Positions 1 to 7,581 of a DNA stretch of 64,000 nucleotides are shown in pieces. The DNA lies in assembly GCA_019115865.1 (NCBI GenBank), contig DXCT01000054.1:29848-93847 (forward strand), written 5' to 3'. Under the pieces are notes generated by a model. The model was not told the DNA's origin. It made no database searches and worked only from the letters and a program-made list of their open reading frames with translations. Numbering within the stretch: the first letter of the stretch is position 1; each line of letters begins with the position of its first letter. The stretch comes from Candidatus Yaniella excrementavium (GTDB lineage: Bacteria > Actinomycetota > Actinomycetes > Actinomycetales > Micrococcaceae). A program made the position numbers and the translations under genes.

Positions 1-171
1 TAGCGGTTGGGCTAGGACGCGGCGTGCTGGCTGGTGCTGGTCGCGGTCTAATGCGGCGGTGGCCGTTGGGCCAAGCAGGGCTGCGATGTTCGCAGAGGTG
101 TACCCTGCGGCTATAAAATCCTGCTGGAGCGCGCTGAGAGCCTTCTGATTGGCAACGGGAGCTGGGTACAT
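1..171 (-). CDS. N-terminus of actinobacterial SAM-dependent methyltransferase (partial)
   Basis: This reading frame is too short for the ORF track and runs off the left edge, so only the first 57 residues are present. It begins [15 protein letters not shown] and continues with a segment like YTSANIAALLGPTATAALD. That matches the N-terminal region that precedes the methyltransferase fold in actinobacterial HemK/PrmC-like proteins (DUF7059 type), where a 'GLLG..A..AL.R.....A' pattern is usual. The catalytic domain lies outside the window, so the substrate cannot be judged. The ATG overlaps the trhO stop in a TAATG arrangement, so the two genes are probably translationally coupled. The frame and overlap are seen directly; the family call is from recall. 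Confidence 0.7.
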   Translation of the reverse strand, partial: MYPAPVANQKALSALQQDFIAAGYTSANIAALLGPTATAALDRDQHQPARRVLAQPL

Positions 172-1088
172 TATTTCCTCGTCGATGCGGTATGACTGAC
201 GCAGGTGTCACATATGCGGTCGGGGCGGTGGCCCTGACAGGAGTCACAAATAACCGCCAACGTCTTGCAGCCCGGGTCTGAGCAGTTACGCAGTTCGGCG
301 CTGGGCGCATTGCATAATTGACATGTTCCAATCACCTTGGGCGTATCGGAAAAGTTCAAGGCCATGCGCTCATCGAAGACGTAGAGTGACCCTTCCCAGA
401 GTCCTGCATCACCAAAGGTTTCACCGTAGCGCACAATGCCACCGTCTATTTGATACAGCTCGTTGAATCCTCGATTGGCCATCAGTACGGTCAGCACTTC
501 ACAGCGGATACCACCGGTACAATATGTAATAATCGGCTGATCTTTCAGATGGTCATACTTCCCGGATTCCAGTTCAGTGATGAAGTCGCGTGTTGTGGTG
601 GTGTCCGGGACGACTGCATTGTGAAACTTCCCGATTTGGGCTTCGAAAGCATTGCGACCGTCAAAGAATGTCACCGGGTTCCCTTCGGCCTCACGCTGTG
701 CAACCAGGTCGTTGACCTCTTGGGGCGATAAGTGTGTGGCCGTCCCGACCACCCGGTTGCCTTTTGCGACTTGAATTTCTTCAGGCCGATCGAACGCGAC
801 CAATTCAGGTTTCACTTTCACGCTGAGCCGTGGGAAGTCAGCTTCAGACCCTTCCGACCATTTGACTTCGAGATCTTTGAACCCGTCGTATCCTCGGGTC
901 AGCTTGACGTATTCCTTGACTGCTTTAATCTGGCCCCCGACGGTGCCATTGATACCGTGTTCGGCAATGATGATGCGGCCGGTCAGCCCCAGGCGTTTGC
1001 ACAGTTCTTTTTGCCATAGGGCGACAGCCTGCGGATCATCGATCGGAGCGAAATGATAGTAAAGAGCAATTTTGGTTTGTAGGTTCAT
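171..1088 (-). CDS. trhO: tRNA uridine(34) hydroxylase, rhodanese-like (TrhO/YceA)
   Basis: TrhO proteins make 5-hydroxyuridine at tRNA position 34, an oxygen-dependent wobble modification. The protein has the family layout: an N-terminal acylphosphatase-like part starting near [13 protein letters not shown], then a rhodanese domain with the active-site loop YCTGGIRCE at about residue 190, then a cysteine-rich C-terminus with repeated CxxC-like pairs (CQLC, CDSC, CDTC). The length of 305 aa fits the family. The ORF track starts 7 codons earlier at ATG 1109; I prefer ATG 1088 because homologues begin at this point, but neither start has a strong ribosome binding site. The gene is followed by the methyltransferase with a 1-nt overlap. 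Confidence 0.9.
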   Translation of the reverse strand: MNLQTKIALYYHFAPIDDPQAVALWQKELCKRLGLTGRIIIAEHGINGTVGGQIKAVKEYVKLTRGYDGFKDLEVKWSEGSEADFPRLSVKVKPELVAFDRPEEIQVAKGNRVVGTATHLSPQEVNDLVAQREAEGNPVTFFDGRNAFEAQIGKFHNAVVPDTTTTRDFITELESGKYDHLKDQPIITYCTGGIRCEVLTVLMANRGFNELYQIDGGIVRYGETFGDAGLWEGSLYVFDERMALNFSDTPKVIGTCQLCNAPSAELRNCSDPGCKTLAVICDSCQGHRPDRICDTCVSHTASTRK

Positions 1089-1226
1089 CGGTTGCAATTC
1101 TTTTCGCATTCAGTGCGGTCGGGGTTACGGTCTATGAGTTTTCATCAGGGTTACAAGTTGGTGACGCTTGCGCAATGTGTCTACTCGTAGCTGGGCATAG
1201 AGCATGACTGAAGCTATTCTAGGACT

Positions 1227-1988
1227 ATGGCTATCACTACTTCACTGACAGACGAACTTGCCACGGCTTGGCTTACCGGTCGTGCGCGAATTCGAAACTA
1301 TCACCTCACGACGCAGGGTAATATTCACGCTGCGCTGCGGACCCCGGAATCGGCTGAAGCCGGTGAGGACCTGTGGGAATACGTGGTCACCAATGCGTCG
1401 GACGACGTATTACAGGTCGTTGCAGGTGAGATCCTCAAAAACCCTACCCGCCAGTTAATCGTTGCAGCTGATCTGCCAGAAGAGACTCAACCAGCCGGTG
1501 CCACCGCACGCACCTACGCAGAAAAAACCAAGTTGCGCCCAATCGGTGTGGACGAATTGGTGATGGTCACCGATATGACTGAGCAGGATGTGGAAGAACC
1601 CATCGTGCCCGAACAATTCACCGCCGAGGTCGTCCGAAACGACGGTTGGTACCTTGTTGCTTTCCGTACCACCGAGGAGTCCGAAGCTGGCCCGGATAAG
1701 CTTGCTGCTCGCGGTCGCGTCGCGGTCGTCGATGGTACTTATGCAGTGTTTGACCAAATCTGGACATCACCTGATTTCCGCCGTCAGGGCCTGGGCTCAC
1801 TGACCATGCGTTACCTCAGTTCCCTGGCGTTAGAAAACGATGTTGAAGAAGGCTTGCTCATCGCCGGGATCGAAGGTCAGGCCCTGTATTCGTACCTAGG
1901 TTGGACCGCCATTGGTGATGTTGTCGTACTGGGTCACCCAGATGTTGATCCCAAAGACCAGTGGGCCACCCAAACCTTCCAGCCGTAA
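1227..1988 (+). CDS. GNAT family N-acetyltransferase
   Basis: The protein of 253 aa carries a GNAT fold in its C-terminal half. The acetyl-CoA binding motif A is visible as RRQGLGSLTMRYLS at about residues 190-203, preceded by the typical strand VVDGTYAVFDQIWTSPDFR. The N-terminal half, about 110 residues, has no motif I recognise and may be a second, degenerate GNAT-like domain. The substrate cannot be told from sequence. It is divergent from trhO, with an AGGA element just before the ATG. The helicase gene follows on the same strand after a short gap. The family is secure and the function is general only. Confidence 0.85.
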   Translation: MAITTSLTDELATAWLTGRARIRNYHLTTQGNIHAALRTPESAEAGEDLWEYVVTNASDDVLQVVAGEILKNPTRQLIVAADLPEETQPAGATARTYAEKTKLRPIGVDELVMVTDMTEQDVEEPIVPEQFTAEVVRNDGWYLVAFRTTEESEAGPDKLAARGRVAVVDGTYAVFDQIWTSPDFRRQGLGSLTMRYLSSLALENDVEEGLLIAGIEGQALYSYLGWTAIGDVVVLGHPDVDPKDQWATQTFQP

Positions 1989-2073
1989 GCGCTAGCGGCC
2001 GATTCACATTCAGCAGACAAGCGTCCATGACGACGCTGCATCCTACCTGGCGGAGCTTCTTGGATACTCCCGT

Positions 2074-4371
2074 GTGCCAGACCAATTGGTTCACACACGC
2101 GTGCTACCGGAACGCACCGCCAGGTTTGCTGACTGGCCAGCGCAGACGCCGCAACAATTTATCTCTGCGGTTGGTTCAACCGGTGTAACGCAACCGTTTG
2201 AACACCAGGTAGCTGCGCTAAACCATGCCTTCCAGGGCCGTCACGTGGTGTTGGCCACCGGAACAGCGTCAGGCAAATCACTCGCCTACCAACTGCCGGT
2301 CGTTGCCGACGTCGCCGATGAGGTTTCCACTGCACTGTATCTTGCCCCAACCAAAGCCCTCGGTGCCGATCAGTTGGCCTCTTGGCAGTACTTAGCCGAA
2401 CACGGTGTTTCGTGGTTGCGTCCGGCCCCGTATGACGGCGATACGGATCCATCCTCTCGCGCTTGGGCACGCGAACACGCCAATATTCTGGTCACCAATC
2501 CGGACATGTTGCACGTGGGTATCCTGCCGAATCACGGGGGTTGGGCAAAGTTTCTTCGCAACCTCAAATATGTGATTGTCGATGAAGCACACACCTACCG
2601 CGGAGTTTTTGGGTCCCATGTCGCCGTAGTGTTGACCAGATTGCGCCGAATTTGTGCCAGCTTGGGCAATCGTGAAGTGGTCTTCATTGGGGCTTCAGCG
2701 ACTTCTTCTGCCCCAGCAGAAAGTTTCTCCAAGTTGATTGGGGCGTCAGCGGTCAGCGTCGAAGAGGATACATCGGGCCACGGTGAAGTCGTCGTGGGGT
2801 TCTGGGAATCTGAGTTTTCTGAAACCACCGGTGAGCACGGTGCTCCCCTGCGGCGGTCACTTGTGGCAACCGGCGCCGATATGCTGTCAGATCTAGCTGT
2901 TAATTCAATCCGGTCGGTGGCGTTTATTCGCTCCCGTCGTGGTGCAGAAGCAATGGCTCAGATCGTCAAGCGGAATCTGGCAGAAATCGATTCGTCCCTC
3001 CCGGGGCGGGCAGCTGCGTATCGCGCCGGGTTGTTACCTGAGGAACGGCGCGATGTCGAAGAACGGCTCAATAGTGGCAGATTATTGGCGGTGGCCACGA
3101 CGCCGGCGCTCGAGCTCGGCATAGATATTGCCGGACTTGACGGTGTGGTGGTCGCTGGTTGGCCCGGCACCCGCGCCTCATTTTTTCAGCAGCTAGGTCG
3201 TGCTGGGCGTTCCGGCCAACGTTCCATCGCCCTCTATGTTGCCGGCGATGACCCAATGGACACCTATCTGGTCAACCATCCTCAGTCGGTCTTTGACCTC
3301 GCAGTCGAAGACAACGTGATCGACGCGCAAAACCCCCACATTCTGTCTGCTCATCTATGTGCTGCTGCGGCTGAAATTCCACTGCAACCTGATGATCTCG
3401 GTGACTTTGGGCAGCCGGACCATATTCGACACATTGTGGAAGAACTTACGACTGCCGGATATTTACGTCGTCGTCCAGCCGGTTGGTACTGGACCCATGA
3501 ACAGCATGCCGCGGCGATGATCAGTCTGCGTGATTCCGGTTCTGGGCCCATGCAGATCATCGATGGCGAAACCGGAGCGGTCTTGGGTTCGATTGGTTCC
3601 GAACAAGCTCACTCTCAAACACACCCCGGCGCGGTATACGTGCACCAGGGCCGTACCTGGGTGGTTGATGACCTCGATGAAGAACATGCCACGATCGTCG
3701 TAGTCCGCGCTGAACCCGAATACTTTACCCAAGCTCGAGATGTTACCGATGTCGAAGTACTCACCGAAGACGCTCGATTCTATTCTGCCAAGGATCAGTT
3801 CGCCTGGGTGCATGGTCCCGTTAAAGTAACCAATCAGGTGGTGTCGTATCAGCGAAAAGACATTGCCAGCGGCCAGGTGATCGATGAGGAGCCGTTAGAC
3901 CTCAGCGCACGCGAGTTGTTCACTCAGGCTGTTTGGTTTACGGCACCCTCCGAGCACTTTGTGGCTGCGGGTTTGACTGCAGATCGGCTCCCGGGGGCCC
4001 TACATGCAGCCGAGCATGCCATGATCGGCATGATGCCATTAGTCGCATCGAATGACCGGTGGGACATCGGTGGGGTCTCGTTAGTGCTGCATCCCGACAC
4101 CGAGGCACCAACGGTCTTTGTCTACGATGGTTACCCCGGCGGGGTGGGATTCGCTACACGTGGTTTTAGCCATGCTGCAACGTGGATCACCGCAACTCTG
4201 GAGGCCATCCAGAACTGTGATTGTCCTGATGGGTGCCCGTCCTGTGTTCAGTCACCTAAGTGCGGGAACCGGAACTCACCGTTAGATAAGGCCGGAGCCG
4301 TGTTAGTTTTGCGCTTCGCCGCAGAGGCATTGACTAGGGCAGTTTCGGTCCCGCCCGAGACGCAGCAGTAG
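2074..4371 (+). CDS. DEAD/DEAH-box helicase with C-terminal DUF1998 zinc-binding domain
   Basis: This is an SF2 helicase of the Hrq1/MrfA (YprA) family, associated with DNA repair in other bacteria. Motif I is ATGTASGKS, motif II is VDEAHTYR, motif III is GASATS and the C-terminal RecA lobe has QQLGRAGRSGQ. The C-terminal DUF1998 region ends in the four-cysteine cluster CDCPDGCPSCVQSPKCGN, which binds zinc in the family. The only conventional start is GTG at 2074, but the upstream frame continues open to a stop at 1993 and encodes family-like sequence (ASYLAELLGYSRVPDQLVH), so the true N-terminus may be longer. The 3' end overlaps the convergent Tad gene by 38 nt. Confidence 0.92.
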   Translation: MPDQLVHTRVLPERTARFADWPAQTPQQFISAVGSTGVTQPFEHQVAALNHAFQGRHVVLATGTASGKSLAYQLPVVADVADEVSTALYLAPTKALGADQLASWQYLAEHGVSWLRPAPYDGDTDPSSRAWAREHANILVTNPDMLHVGILPNHGGWAKFLRNLKYVIVDEAHTYRGVFGSHVAVVLTRLRRICASLGNREVVFIGASATSSAPAESFSKLIGASAVSVEEDTSGHGEVVVGFWESEFSETTGEHGAPLRRSLVATGADMLSDLAVNSIRSVAFIRSRRGAEAMAQIVKRNLAEIDSSLPGRAAAYRAGLLPEERRDVEERLNSGRLLAVATTPALELGIDIAGLDGVVVAGWPGTRASFFQQLGRAGRSGQRSIALYVAGDDPMDTYLVNHPQSVFDLAVEDNVIDAQNPHILSAHLCAAAAEIPLQPDDLGDFGQPDHIRHIVEELTTAGYLRRRPAGWYWTHEQHAAAMISLRDSGSGPMQIIDGETGAVLGSIGSEQAHSQTHPGAVYVHQGRTWVVDDLDEEHATIVVVRAEPEYFTQARDVTDVEVLTEDARFYSAKDQFAWVHGPVKVTNQVVSYQRKDIASGQVIDEEPLDLSARELFTQAVWFTAPSEHFVAAGLTADRLPGALHAAEHAMIGMMPLVASNDRWDIGGVSLVLHPDTEAPTVFVYDGYPGGVGFATRGFSHAATWITATLEAIQNCDCPDGCPSCVQSPKCGNRNSPLDKAGAVLVLRFAAEALTRAVSVPPETQQ

Positions 4372-4690
4372 CATCAAGCCCAATGGGCACGCCCAAGCGT
4401 ACTTCGATATGCACAACACCCTGGTCTTCAAGCTGACATGTGGTCATGGAGGCTCCGTGGGCTCTGATCGTGGATTCTGCCAAGGCACACGGTTCTCCCA
4501 CCATAAGTCCCCTCGCCGCATCGGCAGCTGATAGCGCTGCCAAGTCGGCGGCTACGGCTGCCCGGGATGCAGCCACATGCACTTGAATGAGCGTGAGTGC
4601 TGCTGCTATGAGTAGCATCAGAGCAGCAAATACGGTGAGCATCATGGCGGTTGACGCGCCCTCATCGGTGGCTATGGTTGTACGGTCCAT
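4334..4690 (-). CDS. Rv3654c-family TadE-like protein
   Basis: This 118-aa protein has a short N-terminus, a prepilin-like start (DEGASTAMMLTVFAALM) and one hydrophobic segment at about residues 13-38, followed by an exported-looking domain containing two cysteines (EPCAL and TTCQL) that could form a disulphide. Actinobacterial Tad loci usually end with such a gene, named after Rv3654c of Mycobacterium tuberculosis. Unlike true Flp and TadE proteins, it lacks the glutamate at +5 of the predicted cleavage site. It overlaps tadE by 19 nt, so it is the last gene of the operon. Its exact role in the pilus is not known. Confidence 0.82.
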   Translation of the reverse strand: MDRTTIATDEGASTAMMLTVFAALMLLIAAALTLIQVHVAASRAAVAADLAALSAADAARGLMVGEPCALAESTIRAHGASMTTCQLEDQGVVHIEVRLGVPIGLDATAASRAGPKLP

Positions 4691-5034
4691 TGGTTTGGTG
4701 CTTTCGCTTGAGCAGTGAGTTCAATACTGGGTATCAGACCGAGCGGCCCCGGGACGGGACTGGTCAGTTCAACGGTTGCCCAGTCACTAGACGACGACGT
4801 TGTCACACTGGTGGCGGTCGAAGTCATGGTTGCTACCGAGGTATCTATCTCACCTGGTGCTTCCCCGCGTGCCAATTGCCGGGCAGCGACTGCGGCTGCT
4901 TGGTGGAGATTGGACTGGTGCATACCGATCACTATGACATTGACGAGCATGGCGATAACCAGTACGACAACCGGTAGAATCACGGCGAATTCTGCCGTAA
5001 CTGAGCCTTCCGGGCATTTTTTGGATGATGGCAT
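4672..5034 (-). CDS. tadE: TadE family minor pilin
   Basis: TadE proteins are minor pseudopilins of the Tad/Flp pilus. The 120-aa product has a short basic leader, then PEGSVTAEFAVILPVVVLVIAML, which matches the G/xxxxE(F/Y) prepilin peptidase site with Glu at +5, followed by a single transmembrane helix. After the helix comes ARQLARGE, typical of the family. The ORF track begins at TTG 5037; ATG 5034 follows a GGGAG ribosome binding site and is preferred. A hairpin lies between this gene and the upstream DUF4244 gene, which may lower expression of the minor pilins relative to the major one. Confidence 0.85.
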   Translation of the reverse strand: MPSSKKCPEGSVTAEFAVILPVVVLVIAMLVNVIVIGMHQSNLHQAAAVAARQLARGEAPGEIDTSVATMTSTATSVTTSSSSDWATVELTSPVPGPLGLIPSIELTAQAKAPNQWTVQP

Positions 5035-5049
5035 CAAAACTCCCGAGGT

Positions 5050-5071
5050 GGCCGGGGCCTGTGCCCCGGCC
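5050..5071 (-). terminator. Hairpin between DUF4244 pilin-like gene and tadE (attenuator)
   Basis: A perfect 9-bp inverted repeat, GGCCGGGGC - CTGT - GCCCCGGCC, sits in the 52-nt gap between the DUF4244 stop and the tadE start. On the coding strand it is followed by ACCTCGGGAGTTTTG, a weak T run that also holds the tadE ribosome binding site. It is likely a partial terminator or mRNA stabiliser. Confidence 0.55.
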
Positions 5072-5086
5072 GTCTCGTTGGTAGGA

Positions 5087-5266
5087 TTAGAAACTCAGGG
5101 CACGTTCAATAAGACCTTCCAACAGGCCTTGGACGGTTCCCGAAGATATGACCGCGGCAAGCACGCCGGCAAAGGCAACGGCAGCCAAAGTAACGATCGA
5201 ATATTCTGCGGTGCTAGCCCCGCTGTCATCGGTCAGGTCGAGGTTAAAGGGTCGGTTGTGTTCCAC
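5087..5266 (-). CDS. DUF4244 protein, Flp pilin-like
   Basis: This 59-aa gene is absent from the ORF track. It starts at GTG 5266, preceded by a strong AAGGAGAA ribosome binding site, and reads MEHNRPFNLDLTDDSGASTAEY, then a hydrophobic helix (SIVTLAAVAFAGVLAAVISS) and a short amphipathic tail. SG|ASTAEY matches the Flp prepilin cleavage signature with Glu at +5 and Tyr at +6. DUF4244 proteins occupy the major pilin position in actinobacterial Tad loci. It lies between tadC and tadE in the expected order. I infer that this is the main pilus subunit; that is not proven for the family. Confidence 0.85.
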   Translation of the reverse strand: MEHNRPFNLDLTDDSGASTAEYSIVTLAAVAFAGVLAAVISSGTVQGLLEGLIERALSF

Positions 5267-5327
5267 GGTATTCTCCTTATATTTACATGGGATTACTGGT
5301 CGATATTTAGTTATGAGTCTGTGGCTG

Positions 5328-5762
5328 CTAACCGGGTAGCAGGGCCAACACCATCGGCACGATGCCCAGCAGAATGAAACTTGGAAGCATACAGATTCCG
5401 GTGGGTAACACGAGCCGAATGGCCAGCTCTTGGGCTAACTGTTCAGCTAACCGTTTTCGGTTGGCCCGCAGCGCGGTGGCTGCTGTGGTGAGCATGTGAG
5501 CCGATGGAACCGCTGAAGTATGAACGAATTGCAATTCATTAGCTAGCTGGTCGAGATGCCGAGCCTCACGGGCCTGTTCCCAAGCTTCGTCCCAGCTGAC
5601 GCCCAGCAGCAATTGGTTGGCGACCGAAGTAAGTGGCTGACATCCAGGTAGGTGGTGTCCAACTGCTGCGAGTCCGTTTGCTAGTGAACTGCCCGAGGCA
5701 AACAGCTGTGCCAGGATGTCCAAGACCAATGCGGGATCGGTCGCTGTGTGATTGGTGTTCAT
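5328..5762 (-). CDS. tadC: Type II secretion system F family protein (TadC-like)
   Basis: TadC is an inner-membrane platform protein of the Tad pilus. The ORF track lists a 307-aa frame, but the real protein starts at the internal ATG 5762 (MNTNHTATDPALVL), which overlaps the tadB stop in an ATGA. Upstream residues in that frame are a shadow of tadB. The resulting 144 aa holds a GspF/T2SF-like helical region (LFASGSSLANGLAAVG, VSWDEAWEQ) and a C-terminal transmembrane segment, LPSFILLGIVPMVLALLP. It is short, about half the classical TadC length, as is common for actinobacterial TadC. Confidence 0.85.
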   Translation of the reverse strand: MNTNHTATDPALVLDILAQLFASGSSLANGLAAVGHHLPGCQPLTSVANQLLLGVSWDEAWEQAREARHLDQLANELQFVHTSAVPSAHMLTTAATALRANRKRLAEQLAQELAIRLVLPTGICMLPSFILLGIVPMVLALLPG

Positions 5763-6382
5763 GGTTCCTCCGCGGTGCTCATCATGCGACGCGTCCAGAT
5801 CCGTCCCAGAACTGCTAGAGCAGCTCCCGAAAGGACCAGCACCCAACCGGTTCCGCTGGTTAGTAGTTGACTCAGAGAAGCACCCAGCATGTGTGCAAGC
5901 CCTAAGCCAGCTACCGGTAACCAGGCCAAGAGATTGGCCGTAGATTTCGGGCCTGCCGAGGCAGCATCGCGAGCTTGTTGGGCGTCTTCTCCAGCTTCCA
6001 GTGCATCGGCAAGACGGTATAGCACCTGAGACAACGACATCCCAGTGTGCCGGGCCAAAGTCAGGGTTGCGGCCAGTTGCTGCCAGTCGCGGGCTTGGCC
6101 TGGTCCAGTTATCTGCCCGAAGTATGGTTGGTTCAAAAGGCTGGCTGCGTGTTGCCGGTTGAGTACATGATGTACGCAGCACCCCGGATCGGCGTCTTCG
6201 GGTGCCGGTTTTCGGGCGCAAGATTTGTGCGCTTGGGCTAGCTCCGGCCACAGTTGACTCAGCGCACGGCCTGCGGATAGCAGTGCTGCGGCCTGTCGAA
6301 TCACACGGATGAACTCGGCGTGGTGTTGGGCTGCACGACGTTTGGCGGTGATGAAATTGATCATTTTTTCAAACGGATTCAT
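5759..6382 (-). CDS. tadB: TadB-like type II secretion F family protein
   Basis: This is the second platform protein of the Tad pilus. It has 207 aa with an N-terminal RVIRQAAALLSAGRAL segment and the T2SF pattern TLARHTGMSLSQVLYRLADALEA at about residues 107-130, followed by two hydrophobic segments near the C-terminus (residues about 147-170 and 175-192). It overlaps tadA and tadC by 4 nt at each end, both as ATGA, so the three are translationally coupled. It lacks the N-terminal transmembrane helices of proteobacterial TadB. An alternative start is the ATG seven codons in. Confidence 0.85.
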   Translation of the reverse strand: MNPFEKMINFITAKRRAAQHHAEFIRVIRQAAALLSAGRALSQLWPELAQAHKSCARKPAPEDADPGCCVHHVLNRQHAASLLNQPYFGQITGPGQARDWQQLAATLTLARHTGMSLSQVLYRLADALEAGEDAQQARDAASAGPKSTANLLAWLPVAGLGLAHMLGASLSQLLTSGTGWVLVLSGAALAVLGRIWTRRMMSTAEEP

Positions 6383-7581
6383 GCTGCCCGCCTGTCACCG
6401 GTGGCCAACGAGTCCAGCAGTCCGAGTCCAGTGCCTTCTATGACCTGTTGCCCCACCGTTGTGAGTACGGGAATGAGGTTCAGGTCGGCGCCGTCGCCGG
6501 TTTTTGACAGTAAAGCAATTTCGGCGGGGTACCGTCGACCATCGTCGCTCCGGTTGAGTTGGATTACGACGTCAATGGCCGAGCGAATCTGGAGTGCTGC
6601 AGTGGTCGGGCCTAATCCCGCAAGCGCAGCCATGGCATGTAGTCTGGCCGGAACGTCACCGGCAGAATTAGCATGAACCGTACCAATGGCGCCCCGGTGT
6701 CCCGTGTTCATTGCGGTGAGAAAATCAGCTACTTCGGCACCGCGACACTCTCCAACAATTACCCGGTCGGGACGCATACGAAGTGCTTGCCGGATGAGGA
6801 CCGGTAGACCGATGCCGCCTTGCCCCTCGGTGTTGGCGTCGCGGGTGGCTAGACCCACCACGTGAGGATGGTCGATATCAAGTTCTGGAGTATCTTCGAT
6901 CGTAAGGATACGCTGATCCGGGTCGACCGTAGCTAAGAGAACAGCTAGCAGCGTGGTTTTTCCCGACCCGGTCGCTCCTGAAATCAGCATATTGGCGCGG
7001 CTTTGCATCAAATGGCCAAGGACATCTAGCCACTTCGAGGCACCGTGCCAATCCCTAGACAGCGTTTCAAGGCTCGCCTGAGTCTTGGACGGTAGGCGAA
7101 TGGATAACTGTGGTCCTTCGGTGGCAATCGGTGGCAGCACCGCGTGAATTCTGGCATGACCGATCTGGACATCGCCGTAGGGCATTCCTTCATCAAGTCG
7201 CTTGCCGCCCTGACCCAACAAACGCACTGCGAGCGCTTTTGTTTCCGCGGCGTCCAAGCACATATCTGTACGGTGGAGTCCGGCGCCTGTATCTGTCCAA
7301 ATGCGACCGCGCCCGTCCACGATAATGTCGGTGACATCTGGATGACGAGTAAATTTCGCGAGCGGACCGAGCCCCAGTAAGTCGTCGACCATGTGTTGGA
7401 TGGTTGCTTGGGCGTGTGCGGTGGAGCTTACCGGCACATGTTTTGCTACAGCCTGTGCTACGACGGCGGGATCAGGTTTGGTCTGGTGATCGTGGGCGTT
7501 CAGACGGGAGGCTAACCAGCGTTTGGCACCGGCTAATCCCCCGGTTTTTTGTGGTCGTTGAGGTACCCATCCGCGTCCCAT
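6379..7581 (-). CDS. tadA: TadA/CpaF family secretion ATPase
   Basis: TadA is the cytoplasmic motor ATPase that powers pilus assembly. The protein has 400 aa. Walker A is ISGATGSGKTTLLA at about residue 208, the Asp box is LTIEDTPELDID, Walker B is RPDRVIVGECRGAEVADFL, and the His box region is TGHRGAIGTVHANSA. The N-terminal domain contains DIIVDGRGRIWTD, typical of CpaF. The ATG overlaps the stop of the upstream ssd-like gene in a TAATG. All nucleotide-binding motifs are intact, which contrasts with that neighbour. It is the best recognised member of the locus. Confidence 0.95.
   Translation of the reverse strand: MGRGWVPQRPQKTGGLAGAKRWLASRLNAHDHQTKPDPAVVAQAVAKHVPVSSTAHAQATIQHMVDDLLGLGPLAKFTRHPDVTDIIVDGRGRIWTDTGAGLHRTDMCLDAAETKALAVRLLGQGGKRLDEGMPYGDVQIGHARIHAVLPPIATEGPQLSIRLPSKTQASLETLSRDWHGASKWLDVLGHLMQSRANMLISGATGSGKTTLLAVLLATVDPDQRILTIEDTPELDIDHPHVVGLATRDANTEGQGGIGLPVLIRQALRMRPDRVIVGECRGAEVADFLTAMNTGHRGAIGTVHANSAGDVPARLHAMAALAGLGPTTAALQIRSAIDVVIQLNRSDDGRRYPAEIALLSKTGDGADLNLIPVLTTVGQQVIEGTGLGLLDSLATGDRRAA

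Noticed and set aside
4715-5377. 220-aa plus-strand ORF over the tad genes
   Set aside because: It is antisense to tadE and DUF4244, which have clear family features.
5763-6251. N-terminal part of the 307-aa track ORF containing tadC
   Set aside because: It is an out-of-frame shadow of tadB; tadC starts at ATG 5762 overlapping the tadB stop.
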